The notes under the pieces are model-generated. The model was not told the DNA's origin. It worked only from the letters and a program-made list of their open reading frames with translations, and searched no databases. Of a DNA stretch of 64,000 nucleotides, positions 25,311 through 31,758 are shown piece by piece. Both the position numbers and the translations under genes were made by a program. Position 1 is the first letter of the stretch, and every line of letters begins with the position of its first letter. Source of the stretch: Streptomyces antibioticus (GTDB lineage Bacteria > Actinomycetota > Actinomycetes > Streptomycetales > Streptomycetaceae). The stretch is from assembly GCF_001514065.1 (NCBI RefSeq), contig NZ_KQ948422.1, forward strand, positions 1,178,001 through 1,242,000. The letters are read 5' to 3'.

Positions 25311-26280
25311 CCCCACTGGCCGCGCGGCTGTAGCGGGCGGCCAACTCCGCGAACGCCGTGGCCAGTTCCGGTGGACCGACCACTTCGATGTCGGCGTCGA
25401 AGTGGCCGATCGCGGTGGCCAGTCCGGTCCAGGACCAGGAGCCGAGGGTGAGCCGGCAGCGCTGCGGCCCGAGTTCCTCGACGGTGCCGTCCTGGGCGAA
25501 GGGCGCGACGTCGGCGGCCGGGAGGTGCAGGACGACTTCGCCCCGGCAGGGCCAGTCGGTGGTGGTGCCGTCGTTGCCGCGGAACCGGCTGGTGACGAAG
25601 GTGGCGACGTCGCCGCCGGGGAGTTCGCGCGGGGTGAAGCGGGGGCCGGTGGGGGTGCGGGGGCGGATGCGGTCGACACGGAAGGTGCGCCAGTCCTCGC
25701 GGTCGAGGTCCCAGGCGACGAGGTACCAGCGATCCCGCCGGGTGACCAGGTGGTGGGGTTGCACGCGGCGACGCTCGACGGTCGCGGTGCCGTGCCCCGG
25801 GGTGTGGTCGAGGCGCAGTTCCTCGCGGGCGTGGACAGCGCGGCTCAGCTCCCTCAGCACCTCGGCGTCGACGCGTGTGGCGCCGGGGGCTTCGGGCGCG
25901 GGGACGGCGGTGACGCGCACCTGGTCGATGCGGTGCCGCAGGCGGGGCGGCATGACCTGGCGGAGGGTGGCCAGGGCGCGGCTGGCGTCCTCGGCGACGC
26001 CGGTTCCGGTGGCCGCGGTCCGCAGCGCGACGGCCAGGGCGACGGCCTGGTCGTCGTCGAACAGCAGGGGCGGCAGCTGTGTGCCGGCCGCCAGGCGGTA
26101 GCCGCCGCCGGGCCCTTTGACGGTCGTGATCAGGTAGCCGAGGTCGCGCAGGCGGTCGATGTCGCGGCGCACGGTGCGCGCGGTGATGTCGAGCCGCCCG
26201 GCGAGTTCCTCGCCGGACCAGTCACGGTGAGTCTGGAGCAGGGAGAGCAGCGCGAGCAGCCGGGAGGACGTTTTCCGCAT
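25273..26280 (-). CDS. YafY/WYL-domain transcriptional regulator
   Basis: The 335-residue protein has a DeoR-like winged HTH (residues 5-60: LLALLSLLQTHRDWSGEELAGRLDITARTVRRDIDRLRDLGY). A WYL domain follows (about 140-225, RRDRWYLVAWDLDREDWRTFRVDRI), then a C-terminal WCX-like extension. WYL regulators bind nucleic acid or other ligands; the YafY type usually represses a divergent gene. A perfect inverted repeat (26300-26324) lies between it and the divergent VOC gene. Start ATG 26280 or 26289 (three residues more) is uncertain. The stop lies 38 bp inside the GH16 gene on the other strand. Confidence 0.9.
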   Translation of the reverse strand: MRKTSSRLLALLSLLQTHRDWSGEELAGRLDITARTVRRDIDRLRDLGYLITTVKGPGGGYRLAAGTQLPPLLFDDDQAVALAVALRTAATGTGVAEDASRALATLRQVMPPRLRHRIDQVRVTAVPAPEAPGATRVDAEVLRELSRAVHAREELRLDHTPGHGTATVERRRVQPHHLVTRRDRWYLVAWDLDREDWRTFRVDRIRPRTPTGPRFTPRELPGGDVATFVTSRFRGNDGTTTDWPCRGEVVLHLPAADVAPFAQDGTVEELGPQRCRLTLGSWSWTGLATAIGHFDADIEVVGPPELATAFAELAARYSRAASGATSSRTRTPRPT

Positions 26281-26299
26281 GAGATCCATGGTCGCCGAA

Positions 26300-26324
26300 G
26301 TAGCGGACACATCCTGTCCGCTAC
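26300..26324. promoter_or_regulatory. Perfect 25-bp inverted repeat, operator for the YafY-type regulator
   Basis: Arms GTAGCGGACA (26300-26309) and TGTCCGCTAC (26315-26324) are exact reverse complements with spacer CATCC. The repeat sits 19 bp before the regulator start and 62 bp before the divergent VOC gene. Position and perfection make an autoregulatory operator very likely. Confidence 0.75.
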
Positions 26325-26386
26325 CTGCGTCAGGGTGGCGGACGAGCCGGTCACCGGGCCGTGCTCATCGAGGCAAGGAGCAGACC

Positions 26387-26809
26387 ATGTCCGTCACGAC
26401 CACCACCCACCTCAACTTCCGCGGCAGCGCGCGCGAGGCCCTGGACCACTACCGGAGCGTGTTCGGCGGCCGCACTGTCGCGGTCACCTACAAGGACGCC
26501 GGTGCCGTAGGGGACGAGCGCGAGGCGGACTGGGTGATGTGGGGCGAGGTGACCGGGGACGACGGCTTCCACGTCATGGCCTACGACGTGCCCTCGCCTC
26601 TGCCCTGGAGCCAGGGCGAGAACCCGTTCTTCGTCTCCGTGCGCGGCACTGACACCGGCGAGATCAGCACCCTGTGGAGCAAGCTCGCCGTGGGCTCGAC
26701 CGTCGTACGGCCGCTGGAACCGGCGCCATGGGCGCCGCTGTACGGCATGCTCACCGACCGCTTCGGTGTCACCTGGGTGCTCGACGTGGCCGTCCCCTAC
26801 AACGCCTGA
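26387..26809 (+). CDS. PhnB-like VOC protein
   Basis: The 140-residue protein belongs to the PhnB/YjdN branch of the VOC superfamily: THLNFRGSAREALDHYRSVFGG at the start, FHVMAYDVPS in the middle, and the C-terminal WAPLYGMLTDRFGVTWVLDV strand typical of this branch. GCAAGGAG precedes the ATG. It is divergent from the YafY-type regulator with a perfect operator in between, an arrangement often seen for this pair in actinomycetes. The ligand is unknown. The AlkZ-like gene follows after 9 bp, so both are probably in one transcript. Confidence 0.88.
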   Translation: MSVTTTTHLNFRGSAREALDHYRSVFGGRTVAVTYKDAGAVGDEREADWVMWGEVTGDDGFHVMAYDVPSPLPWSQGENPFFVSVRGTDTGEISTLWSKLAVGSTVVRPLEPAPWAPLYGMLTDRFGVTWVLDVAVPYNA

Positions 26810-26818
26810 GCCCCGGCC

Positions 26819-27913
26819 ATGACCGTCCTCGACGACCGCGCCCTCAACCGCGCCACCCTCGCCCGCCAGCACCTGCTCACCCGCGCAGACGCCTCCGTCC
26901 CCGAGGCGGTGGCCCACCTGTGCGGTCTGCAGGCGCAGGAGCCCCAGGAGCCGTTCATCGGGCTGTGGTCCCGGCTCGCCCGCTTCGCGCCGGGGCGGCT
27001 GGACGAGGCGATGACCGGCCGCACGGTGGTGCGCACGCACCTGATGCGCCGCACGGTCCACCTCGTCACCGCGGGCGACGCGCTCGCGTGGCGGGCCCGC
27101 CACGACGCGATGCTGCGCGGGCGGGTCCTGGGCACCTACCGGCGGGAGTTGGCCGGCATCGACCTGGACGAGGTCGCCGCCGCCGGGCGGGCGGTCATGG
27201 CCGATCGGCAGCCCCGCACCATGCGCGAGCTCGTGGAGGCCCTGGAGGACCGCTGGCCCGGGCCGCCCCGCCGGGTCCTGGGCGAGCTGGTCGTCGCGGC
27301 CCTGGTGCCCATGGTCCAGCTGCCGCCGCGCGGACTCTGGCGGCAGTCCGCCGGCGTGCGCAACCTGCCGCTGGCCTGCTGGCTCGGACGGGACATCGAT
27401 CCGCTGCCCGACGGGGACGGCGACCGCGTCGGGCAGCAGCTGGTACGCCGCTACCTCACCGCGTACGGGCCCGCCACCGGCGCGGATCTGCGCGCCTGGT
27501 GCGGTCTGTCCGGACTTCCCGCCGCGGTCAGGGCCGTACGGGACGAGCTCGTCGTCTTCCGGGACGCGCGCGGCCGGGAGCTGTTCGACCTGCCCGAGGC
27601 GCCCCGCCCGCACCCCGACACCCCGGCGCCCGTCCGTTTCCTGCCGGCCTTCGACAATGCCCTCCTCGGCTACCACGACCGGAGCCGCATCGTCGACGCC
27701 GCCCATGTCGGGGTGTCCGTCGCGGGCCACCGCACGGTCCTGGTCGACGGACGCGTCGCGGCGACCTGGGCCGTGCGCGACGACCGCCTCCGCGTCAGCA
27801 CCCTGCGCCGCCTGACAGCCGCAGAGGAGGACAGCGTGCGCGCGGAGGCCCGGGAGCTGGCCGCCTTCCTGGACAAACGGATCGAGCACATCCTGATCGA
27901 CACGGCCGCTTGA
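26819..27913 (+). CDS. AlkZ-like winged-helix DNA glycosylase family protein (HTH_42)
   Basis: The 364-residue protein belongs to the HTH_42/YcaQ-AlkZ family. The region LCGLQAQEPQEPFIGLWSRL holds the Q-x-Q motif (Q38, Q40) required for catalysis in AlkZ. RTHLMRRTVHLVTAGD follows, then central winged helices and PVRFLPAFDNALLGYHDRSRI, a conserved C-terminal block. Family members unhook interstrand crosslinks or excise alkylated bases; some protect producers from DNA-alkylating natural products. It starts 9 bp after the VOC gene and so is under the same operator. The combination suggests a response to a reactive compound, which is inference. Confidence 0.85.
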   Translation: MTVLDDRALNRATLARQHLLTRADASVPEAVAHLCGLQAQEPQEPFIGLWSRLARFAPGRLDEAMTGRTVVRTHLMRRTVHLVTAGDALAWRARHDAMLRGRVLGTYRRELAGIDLDEVAAAGRAVMADRQPRTMRELVEALEDRWPGPPRRVLGELVVAALVPMVQLPPRGLWRQSAGVRNLPLACWLGRDIDPLPDGDGDRVGQQLVRRYLTAYGPATGADLRAWCGLSGLPAAVRAVRDELVVFRDARGRELFDLPEAPRPHPDTPAPVRFLPAFDNALLGYHDRSRIVDAAHVGVSVAGHRTVLVDGRVAATWAVRDDRLRVSTLRRLTAAEEDSVRAEARELAAFLDKRIEHILIDTAA

Positions 27914-27920
27914 CGCCAAC

Positions 27921-28376
27921 TCACGGCAGCGGATCGAGCACCGGGTTCGTCAGGTGCTGGTAGATGATCGAGGTACGGAAGCCCACGATCTCGCGCCGGT
28001 TGGTGAACTGGTCCAGCAGGAAGGCGTGCAGGTGGTCGATGTCCTGGGCCGTGACGTGGACGAGGAAGTCGTCGCTGCCCGCCATCGTGTAGACGGAGAC
28101 GACTTCCGGGAGCCGGGTCACCGACTCCTCGAAGGCCGCGACGACGTCCCGCCGCAGCGGCCGGATCTGCGTGGCGACCATCGCCTGCACCGAGCGATTG
28201 AGCGCGCGCAGGGAGACCTGGGCCCGGTATCCCTCGATGACGCCGCGCTGCCGCAGCAGCCTGGTGCGTTCGAGACAGGTGGACGGCGCGACACCGAGCT
28301 TCTCGGCGAGCGCGCGGTTGGAGAGCCGACCGTCCTTCTGCAGATGGTGCACGATCGCCGAATCAACTTCGTCCAT
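27921..28376 (-). CDS. Lrp/AsnC-family transcriptional regulator
   Basis: The 151-residue protein has the Lrp HTH (MDEVDSAIVHHLQKDGRLSNRALAEKLGVAPSTCLERTRLLRQRGVI) and an AsnC/RAM ligand domain (VSVYTMAGSDDFLVHVTAQD). It is divergent from the amino-acid dehydrogenase gene (79 bp between), so it probably controls branched-chain or aromatic amino-acid breakdown in response to the amino acid. Start ATG 28376 fits family length; ATG 28388 would add four residues. Confidence 0.92.
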   Translation of the reverse strand: MDEVDSAIVHHLQKDGRLSNRALAEKLGVAPSTCLERTRLLRQRGVIEGYRAQVSLRALNRSVQAMVATQIRPLRRDVVAAFEESVTRLPEVVSVYTMAGSDDFLVHVTAQDIDHLHAFLLDQFTNRREIVGFRTSIIYQHLTNPVLDPLP

Positions 28377-28408
28377 GGTCGCCTCCATGAGCCGGGTTCC
28401 GAATTTCC

Positions 28409-28448
28409 TTCGGCCGAACGCCAGTTGGGCCGTCCGCCACCCTAGCTT
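28409..28448 (+). promoter_or_regulatory. Lrp/dehydrogenase intergenic control region
   Basis: A perfect 10-bp palindrome TTCGGCCGAA (28409-28418) lies between the divergent genes and could be a regulator site. A TAGCTT -10-like box (28443-28448) is followed after seven bases by the dehydrogenase ATG, suggesting a leaderless transcript. No good -35 is seen. Confidence 0.4.
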
Positions 28449-28455
28449 CGACCGT

Positions 28456-29544
28456 ATGAGCCAAGCATTCGCACACGAAGAGGTCGTCGTCCGCCGCGGC
28501 CGGCGCTCCGGGCTGCCGATCATCGTCGCCCTGCATTCACGCGCGCTCGGACCGGCCGCAGGCGGCTGCCGGATGCGCCGCTACGACAGCTGGCGGGACG
28601 GACTCACCGACGCGCTGCGGCTGTCGGAGGCCATGACCTACAAGGCGGCGGTGGCCGGCCTGGACTTCGGCGGCGGCAAGAGCGTGATCGCCCTGGACCG
28701 GGACACCGACCTCACCGCGGAGCTGCGCGAGGCCGCCCTCGAGGATCTCGGCGAACTGATCGCCCCGTGGCAGGGGTCGTACCGCACCGGCCCCGACATC
28801 GGCACCGGCCCGCAGGACATGGTGGTGCTGAAGCGGTTCACGCCGTACGCGTACTGCGCGCCCGAGGAGCACGGCGGGACCGGCGACTCCGGCGGCCCCA
28901 CCGCCTCCGGGGTCCTGGCCGCGCTGCGCGCCGGGGCCCGGCATGTCTTCGGCGACGCCTCCTGCGCCGGCCGCACCGTGGTCGTCAGCGGGTTCGGTTC
29001 GGTCGGTGCCCGGGTCGCGGCCGGACTGGCGGCCGAGGGCGCGCGGGTCCTGGTGTCGGACGTCGAGGAGTCGCGCAGGCAGGCGGCGCTTGCCGCCGGG
29101 TTCGGCTGGGTCGAGCCGGACGAGGCCCTGTCCGTACCGGCCGACATCCTCGTCCCGGCCGCCGTCGGCGGCGTCCTCAGCGAGGAGAGCGTGCCCCGGC
29201 TGGCGGCGCCCCTGGTCGTCGGCCCGGCGAACAACCAGCTCACCGAGGATTCCGTCGCCGACACCCTCGCGCGCCACGGAGTCGTCTGGGTCCCGGACTA
29301 CGTCGCCGGTGCCGGCGGCATCATCTACACGCTCAGCCGGGAATCGGACCACGACAGCGACGAGGCCGCCCGCAAACGGGTCGACGGAATCGCGGACACC
29401 GTCCACCACGTGCTGGAACTGGCCCGTTCGACCGGCGTCACCCCGCTGCGGGCGGCCCGGCAGCTCGCAGAGGCCCGACTGACCGCCGCGGCACCTACTC
29501 ACACGGCAGTCACCGGATGCCGGACCACGGCGTCGAACAGATAG
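28456..29544 (+). CDS. Glu/Leu/Phe/Val dehydrogenase family enzyme
   Basis: The 362-residue enzyme resembles leucine/valine dehydrogenases. The N-terminal half has VALHSRALGPAAGGCRM and MTYKAAVAGLDFGGGKSVI (substrate lysines), with TGPDIGT following. The C-terminal Rossmann domain has VVSGFGSVGARVA. It deaminates a branched-chain or aromatic amino acid to the oxo acid with NAD+. In Streptomyces this activity supplies acyl starter units and nitrogen. Compared with classical Streptomyces valine dehydrogenase it is more divergent, so the exact amino acid is uncertain. The last 46 bp overlap the convergent sulfite-oxidase-type gene. Confidence 0.87.
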   Translation: MSQAFAHEEVVVRRGRRSGLPIIVALHSRALGPAAGGCRMRRYDSWRDGLTDALRLSEAMTYKAAVAGLDFGGGKSVIALDRDTDLTAELREAALEDLGELIAPWQGSYRTGPDIGTGPQDMVVLKRFTPYAYCAPEEHGGTGDSGGPTASGVLAALRAGARHVFGDASCAGRTVVVSGFGSVGARVAAGLAAEGARVLVSDVEESRRQAALAAGFGWVEPDEALSVPADILVPAAVGGVLSEESVPRLAAPLVVGPANNQLTEDSVADTLARHGVVWVPDYVAGAGGIIYTLSRESDHDSDEAARKRVDGIADTVHHVLELARSTGVTPLRAARQLAEARLTAAAPTHTAVTGCRTTASNR

Positions 29545-30752
29545 CCCTGGGTGTTCGCCACGGTCGTGTCCGGCTGGGTGCGGCCGGCGCGGTCCGTGGC
29601 ACGGGCGAGCAGGCTGTACGGTCCCGGCGCCGGCGGCCGCCAGTCGGTGGACCAGCGGACCCAGCCGTCGCGACGGCCGGCGTCGTGCAGCCGGGCCCGC
29701 CGCCAGCGCGCCCCGCCGTCCGTGCTGACGTCCACGCGGACGATGCCGCCGTCTCCGGACCAGGACCGCCCCGTCAGCCGGTGCTCGCGGCCCGCGTCGA
29801 GGCTCGCGCCCCAGGCGAGTTCCCAGGCGCTCTTCACGGTCTGGCGGCTCAGCGGGGCGCTGCCGCCCGGCGGGTAGGAGTCGCCGAAGAGCCGGTAGAA
29901 GTCGGTGTTCCAGGGCGAGTACAGGGGCTGGGCCGACACCTCGATGTCGCCGACCCACTTGATCGACGCGATCCCGACCCAGGACGGGACCAGGACGCGC
30001 ACCGGGTGGCCGTGGTCGTACGGCAGCGGTTCACCGTTCATCTCGTACGCCAGCAGCACGTCGTCCAGCGCCTTCGACAGCGGCAGCGGGCGGCGGACCC
30101 GGCCGAGGTCGGTCCCGTCGGCGGTCACGTAGGAGGCGTCCAGGCCCCGGGGCATCACGTCCACGGCGGCGCGGTCGAGTCCCGCGCGACGCAGGACGTC
30201 GGCGAGCCGCACCCCGCGCCAGCGCGCGGTGCCGATCGCCCCCAGGGTCCAGGCGGTGCCGCTGACGGTCTGGCCCTGCTGGGAGGTGAAGTAGCTGCGC
30301 CCGTTGCCCGCGCACTCCACGAACGCCGTACGGGTGACGGCGGGGAACCGCTTCAGGTCGTCGACGGAGAACTCCACGGGGCGGCCGTGGACCAGGCCGT
30401 CGCCGTGCACGGTCAGGGTCCAGTCGGCGGCGTCGAGGACCGGGGTGGAGGTGTGGTTGCGGACGAAGAAGTGGTCCACCGGCGTGTGATAGCCGGTGCC
30501 CGCGAGCGAGGCGAACCGGGTCTCCGCGTTGGTGCCGCGCACCGTGAACCACTCGTCGGGCAGCGGTTTGACGATCCCCGGTGAAGTGGCCGCCGCAGCA
30601 GGCATGTTGAGCGCCGCGGGGACGGCGAGGGCGCCACCGGCCGCCGCCAGCAGCCGGAGCATGTCCCGTCGCGAGACCCCGTCCGCGCGGGCCTCACCGG
30701 CCAGCCACTGCCGGAGTCTGCGACGGTCGTAGGCGGATTCGGGTGTGCGCAT
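29499..30752 (-). CDS. Tat-exported sulfite-oxidase-type molybdenum enzyme
   Basis: The 417-residue protein has a twin-arginine signal (SRRDMLRLLAAAGGALAV). The oxidoreductase molybdopterin domain contains the Mo-ligating cysteine in VECAGNGRS (C147), VRVLVPSWVGIASIKWVGDI and DVMPRGLD. A C-terminal Mo-co dimerisation domain (about 320-417) follows. It should oxidise sulfite to sulfate outside the cytoplasmic membrane. ATG 30752 follows AAAGGGCAG. Upstream is a Cys-Cys leader peptide with hairpins, so it belongs to the sulfur regulon seen twice more in this window. No cytochrome subunit (SorB type) is adjacent. The gene overlaps the dehydrogenase gene tail to tail by 46 bp. Confidence 0.9.
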   Translation of the reverse strand: MRTPESAYDRRRLRQWLAGEARADGVSRRDMLRLLAAAGGALAVPAALNMPAAAATSPGIVKPLPDEWFTVRGTNAETRFASLAGTGYHTPVDHFFVRNHTSTPVLDAADWTLTVHGDGLVHGRPVEFSVDDLKRFPAVTRTAFVECAGNGRSYFTSQQGQTVSGTAWTLGAIGTARWRGVRLADVLRRAGLDRAAVDVMPRGLDASYVTADGTDLGRVRRPLPLSKALDDVLLAYEMNGEPLPYDHGHPVRVLVPSWVGIASIKWVGDIEVSAQPLYSPWNTDFYRLFGDSYPPGGSAPLSRQTVKSAWELAWGASLDAGREHRLTGRSWSGDGGIVRVDVSTDGGARWRRARLHDAGRRDGWVRWSTDWRPPAPGPYSLLARATDRAGRTQPDTTVANTQGYLFDAVVRHPVTAV

Positions 30753-30848
30753 GGAGGTCTGCCCTTTCAGGAGAACGGCCAGGGGCGAAGCGGGGGTTGG
30801 GAACCGCGGGCGCGCGCGGGCGCGGCTTCCGGACGTCGCCGAGCGGCG

Positions 30849-30886
30849 CATGTCGGCGCGGAGAATCGCGCCAACCGGCCGACATG
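30849..30886 (-). promoter_or_regulatory. Mutually exclusive hairpins between leader peptide and sulfite oxidase
   Basis: CATGTCGGC (30849-30857) pairs perfectly with GCCGACATG (30878-30886). An alternative stem, GGCGCG (30855-30860) with CGCGCC (30867-30872), shares three bases with the first, so both cannot form fully. Such overlap is what an attenuator needs. The structure begins 31 bases after the leader stop codon. Confidence 0.5.
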
Positions 30887-30917
30887 GCCCGGTCGTTGCG
30901 CTGTTACGCGAGGAAGA

Positions 30918-30986
30918 TCAACAACAGCCGTGCGATGAGAGCACGCGGTACCGCTGAACGGCGGGGCGGCGTCGGCTGAGGATCAT
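30918..30986 (-). CDS. Cys-Cys leader peptide of the sulfite oxidase gene
   Basis: A 22-residue frame begins MILSRRR and ends SSHGCC, with two cysteine codons directly before the stop. It is 165 bp upstream of the sulfite-oxidase-type gene on the same strand. The promoter -10 box TACGAT ends seven bases before its ATG, the same geometry as the taurine leader. An in-frame ATG nine bases earlier (30995) would overlap that -10 box and is less likely. The Cys-Cys-stop ending is typical of cysteine-responsive upstream ORFs of actinobacteria. It is too short to score as a normal gene, so the call rests on context and ending. Confidence 0.68.
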   Translation of the reverse strand: MILSRRRPAVQRYRVLSSHGCC

Positions 30987-30993
30987 GCGGGCC

Positions 30994-31023
30994 ATCGTAC
31001 GAGGAAACCCCGACCCCTGACAG
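30994..31023 (-). promoter_or_regulatory. Promoter of the sulfite oxidase leader
   Basis: On the minus strand CTGTCA (31018-31023), 18 bp, TACGAT (30994-30999) give a moderate housekeeping promoter. The leader ATG at 30986 follows by seven bases, predicting a leaderless transcript. Confidence 0.5.
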
Positions 31024-31039
31024 GGGCAGCCGTCACGCG

Positions 31040-31510
31040 TCACTCGTCCACACGGTCCTCCCGTACGACGTGCACCGCGGCCTCCTCGGCGCCCGCCGCG
31101 CCGCCGTCGATGCCCTCGTCCTCGGCGACCAGCTCCTTGGTGGTGTCCTCGTGGGCTCCCTCGTCCGGCGCCACCAGCCGACCGGCGCGGTCGGCGCCGA
31201 CCTCCGCATCGCGCGGTTCACCCGCGGCTCCGGGGGTGTCCCCGATCCCGTCCCCGGCCGGTTCCGTCACGTCGGGGGTCTCCTGGCGCAGCCGCTCGTC
31301 CAGGGACTCGCCTTCCCGCTGCTCCGCCGCCGTGGTGCCGGTCCTGGTCACGCCCAGCGGCTTCTCCGGCGGCGAGTAGCCCTCGTCCAGGATGTCGTCG
31401 TACGTGCGCTCGTCGACCGCGTCCTGGAGATCCAGCGGAGCGGCGTCCTCCTGCTCCTCGTTGCCGCCTGTCGGCTGGTAGACCTCGTCGGCCATGTCCT
31501 CGTCACTCAT
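31040..31510 (-). CDS. DUF5709 protein, highly acidic
   Basis: The 156-residue protein is very acidic and probably unstructured, with the DUF5709 core DDILDEGYSPPEKPLGVTRTGTTAAEQREGESLDERLRQE near residues 38-78. The family is restricted to actinomycetes and often accompanies stress genes; its function is unknown. GGGAGGCGATC precedes the ATG. Upstream on the same strand are two GGGTACTC/GGTACTC copies that resemble stress-sigma -10 boxes, but no matching -35 is found at the right distance. Confidence 0.85.
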   Translation of the reverse strand: MSDEDMADEVYQPTGGNEEQEDAAPLDLQDAVDERTYDDILDEGYSPPEKPLGVTRTGTTAAEQREGESLDERLRQETPDVTEPAGDGIGDTPGAAGEPRDAEVGADRAGRLVAPDEGAHEDTTKELVAEDEGIDGGAAGAEEAAVHVVREDRVDE

Positions 31511-31758
31511 GATCGCCTCCCGGACGTGCTGGGTGGGTGCTTCTGTCTGCGGGGAGTACCGAGTACCCAGGGCGTGACACCTGTCGTCAGACGTGACTTT
31601 CCGGGGCCGGACGAGGGGCCTGACCTCCTGCGGAGCCGCACGGCACATATGAGAGTGCTGTGAATTTCCGAGGCGGTTGAACACAGGCCGCTCCGCATCC
31701 GTATGGGGCCAGGGGATTTCCATGCCGGACGGACCACCACCGACGCAGGAGTACTTCC

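Noticed and set aside
31511-31560. Sigma-B promoter for the DUF5709 gene (GGGTACTC on the minus strand)
   Set aside because: The -10-like box is present, but no GNNT lies 14-16 bp upstream, unlike the two promoters near 47 kb.
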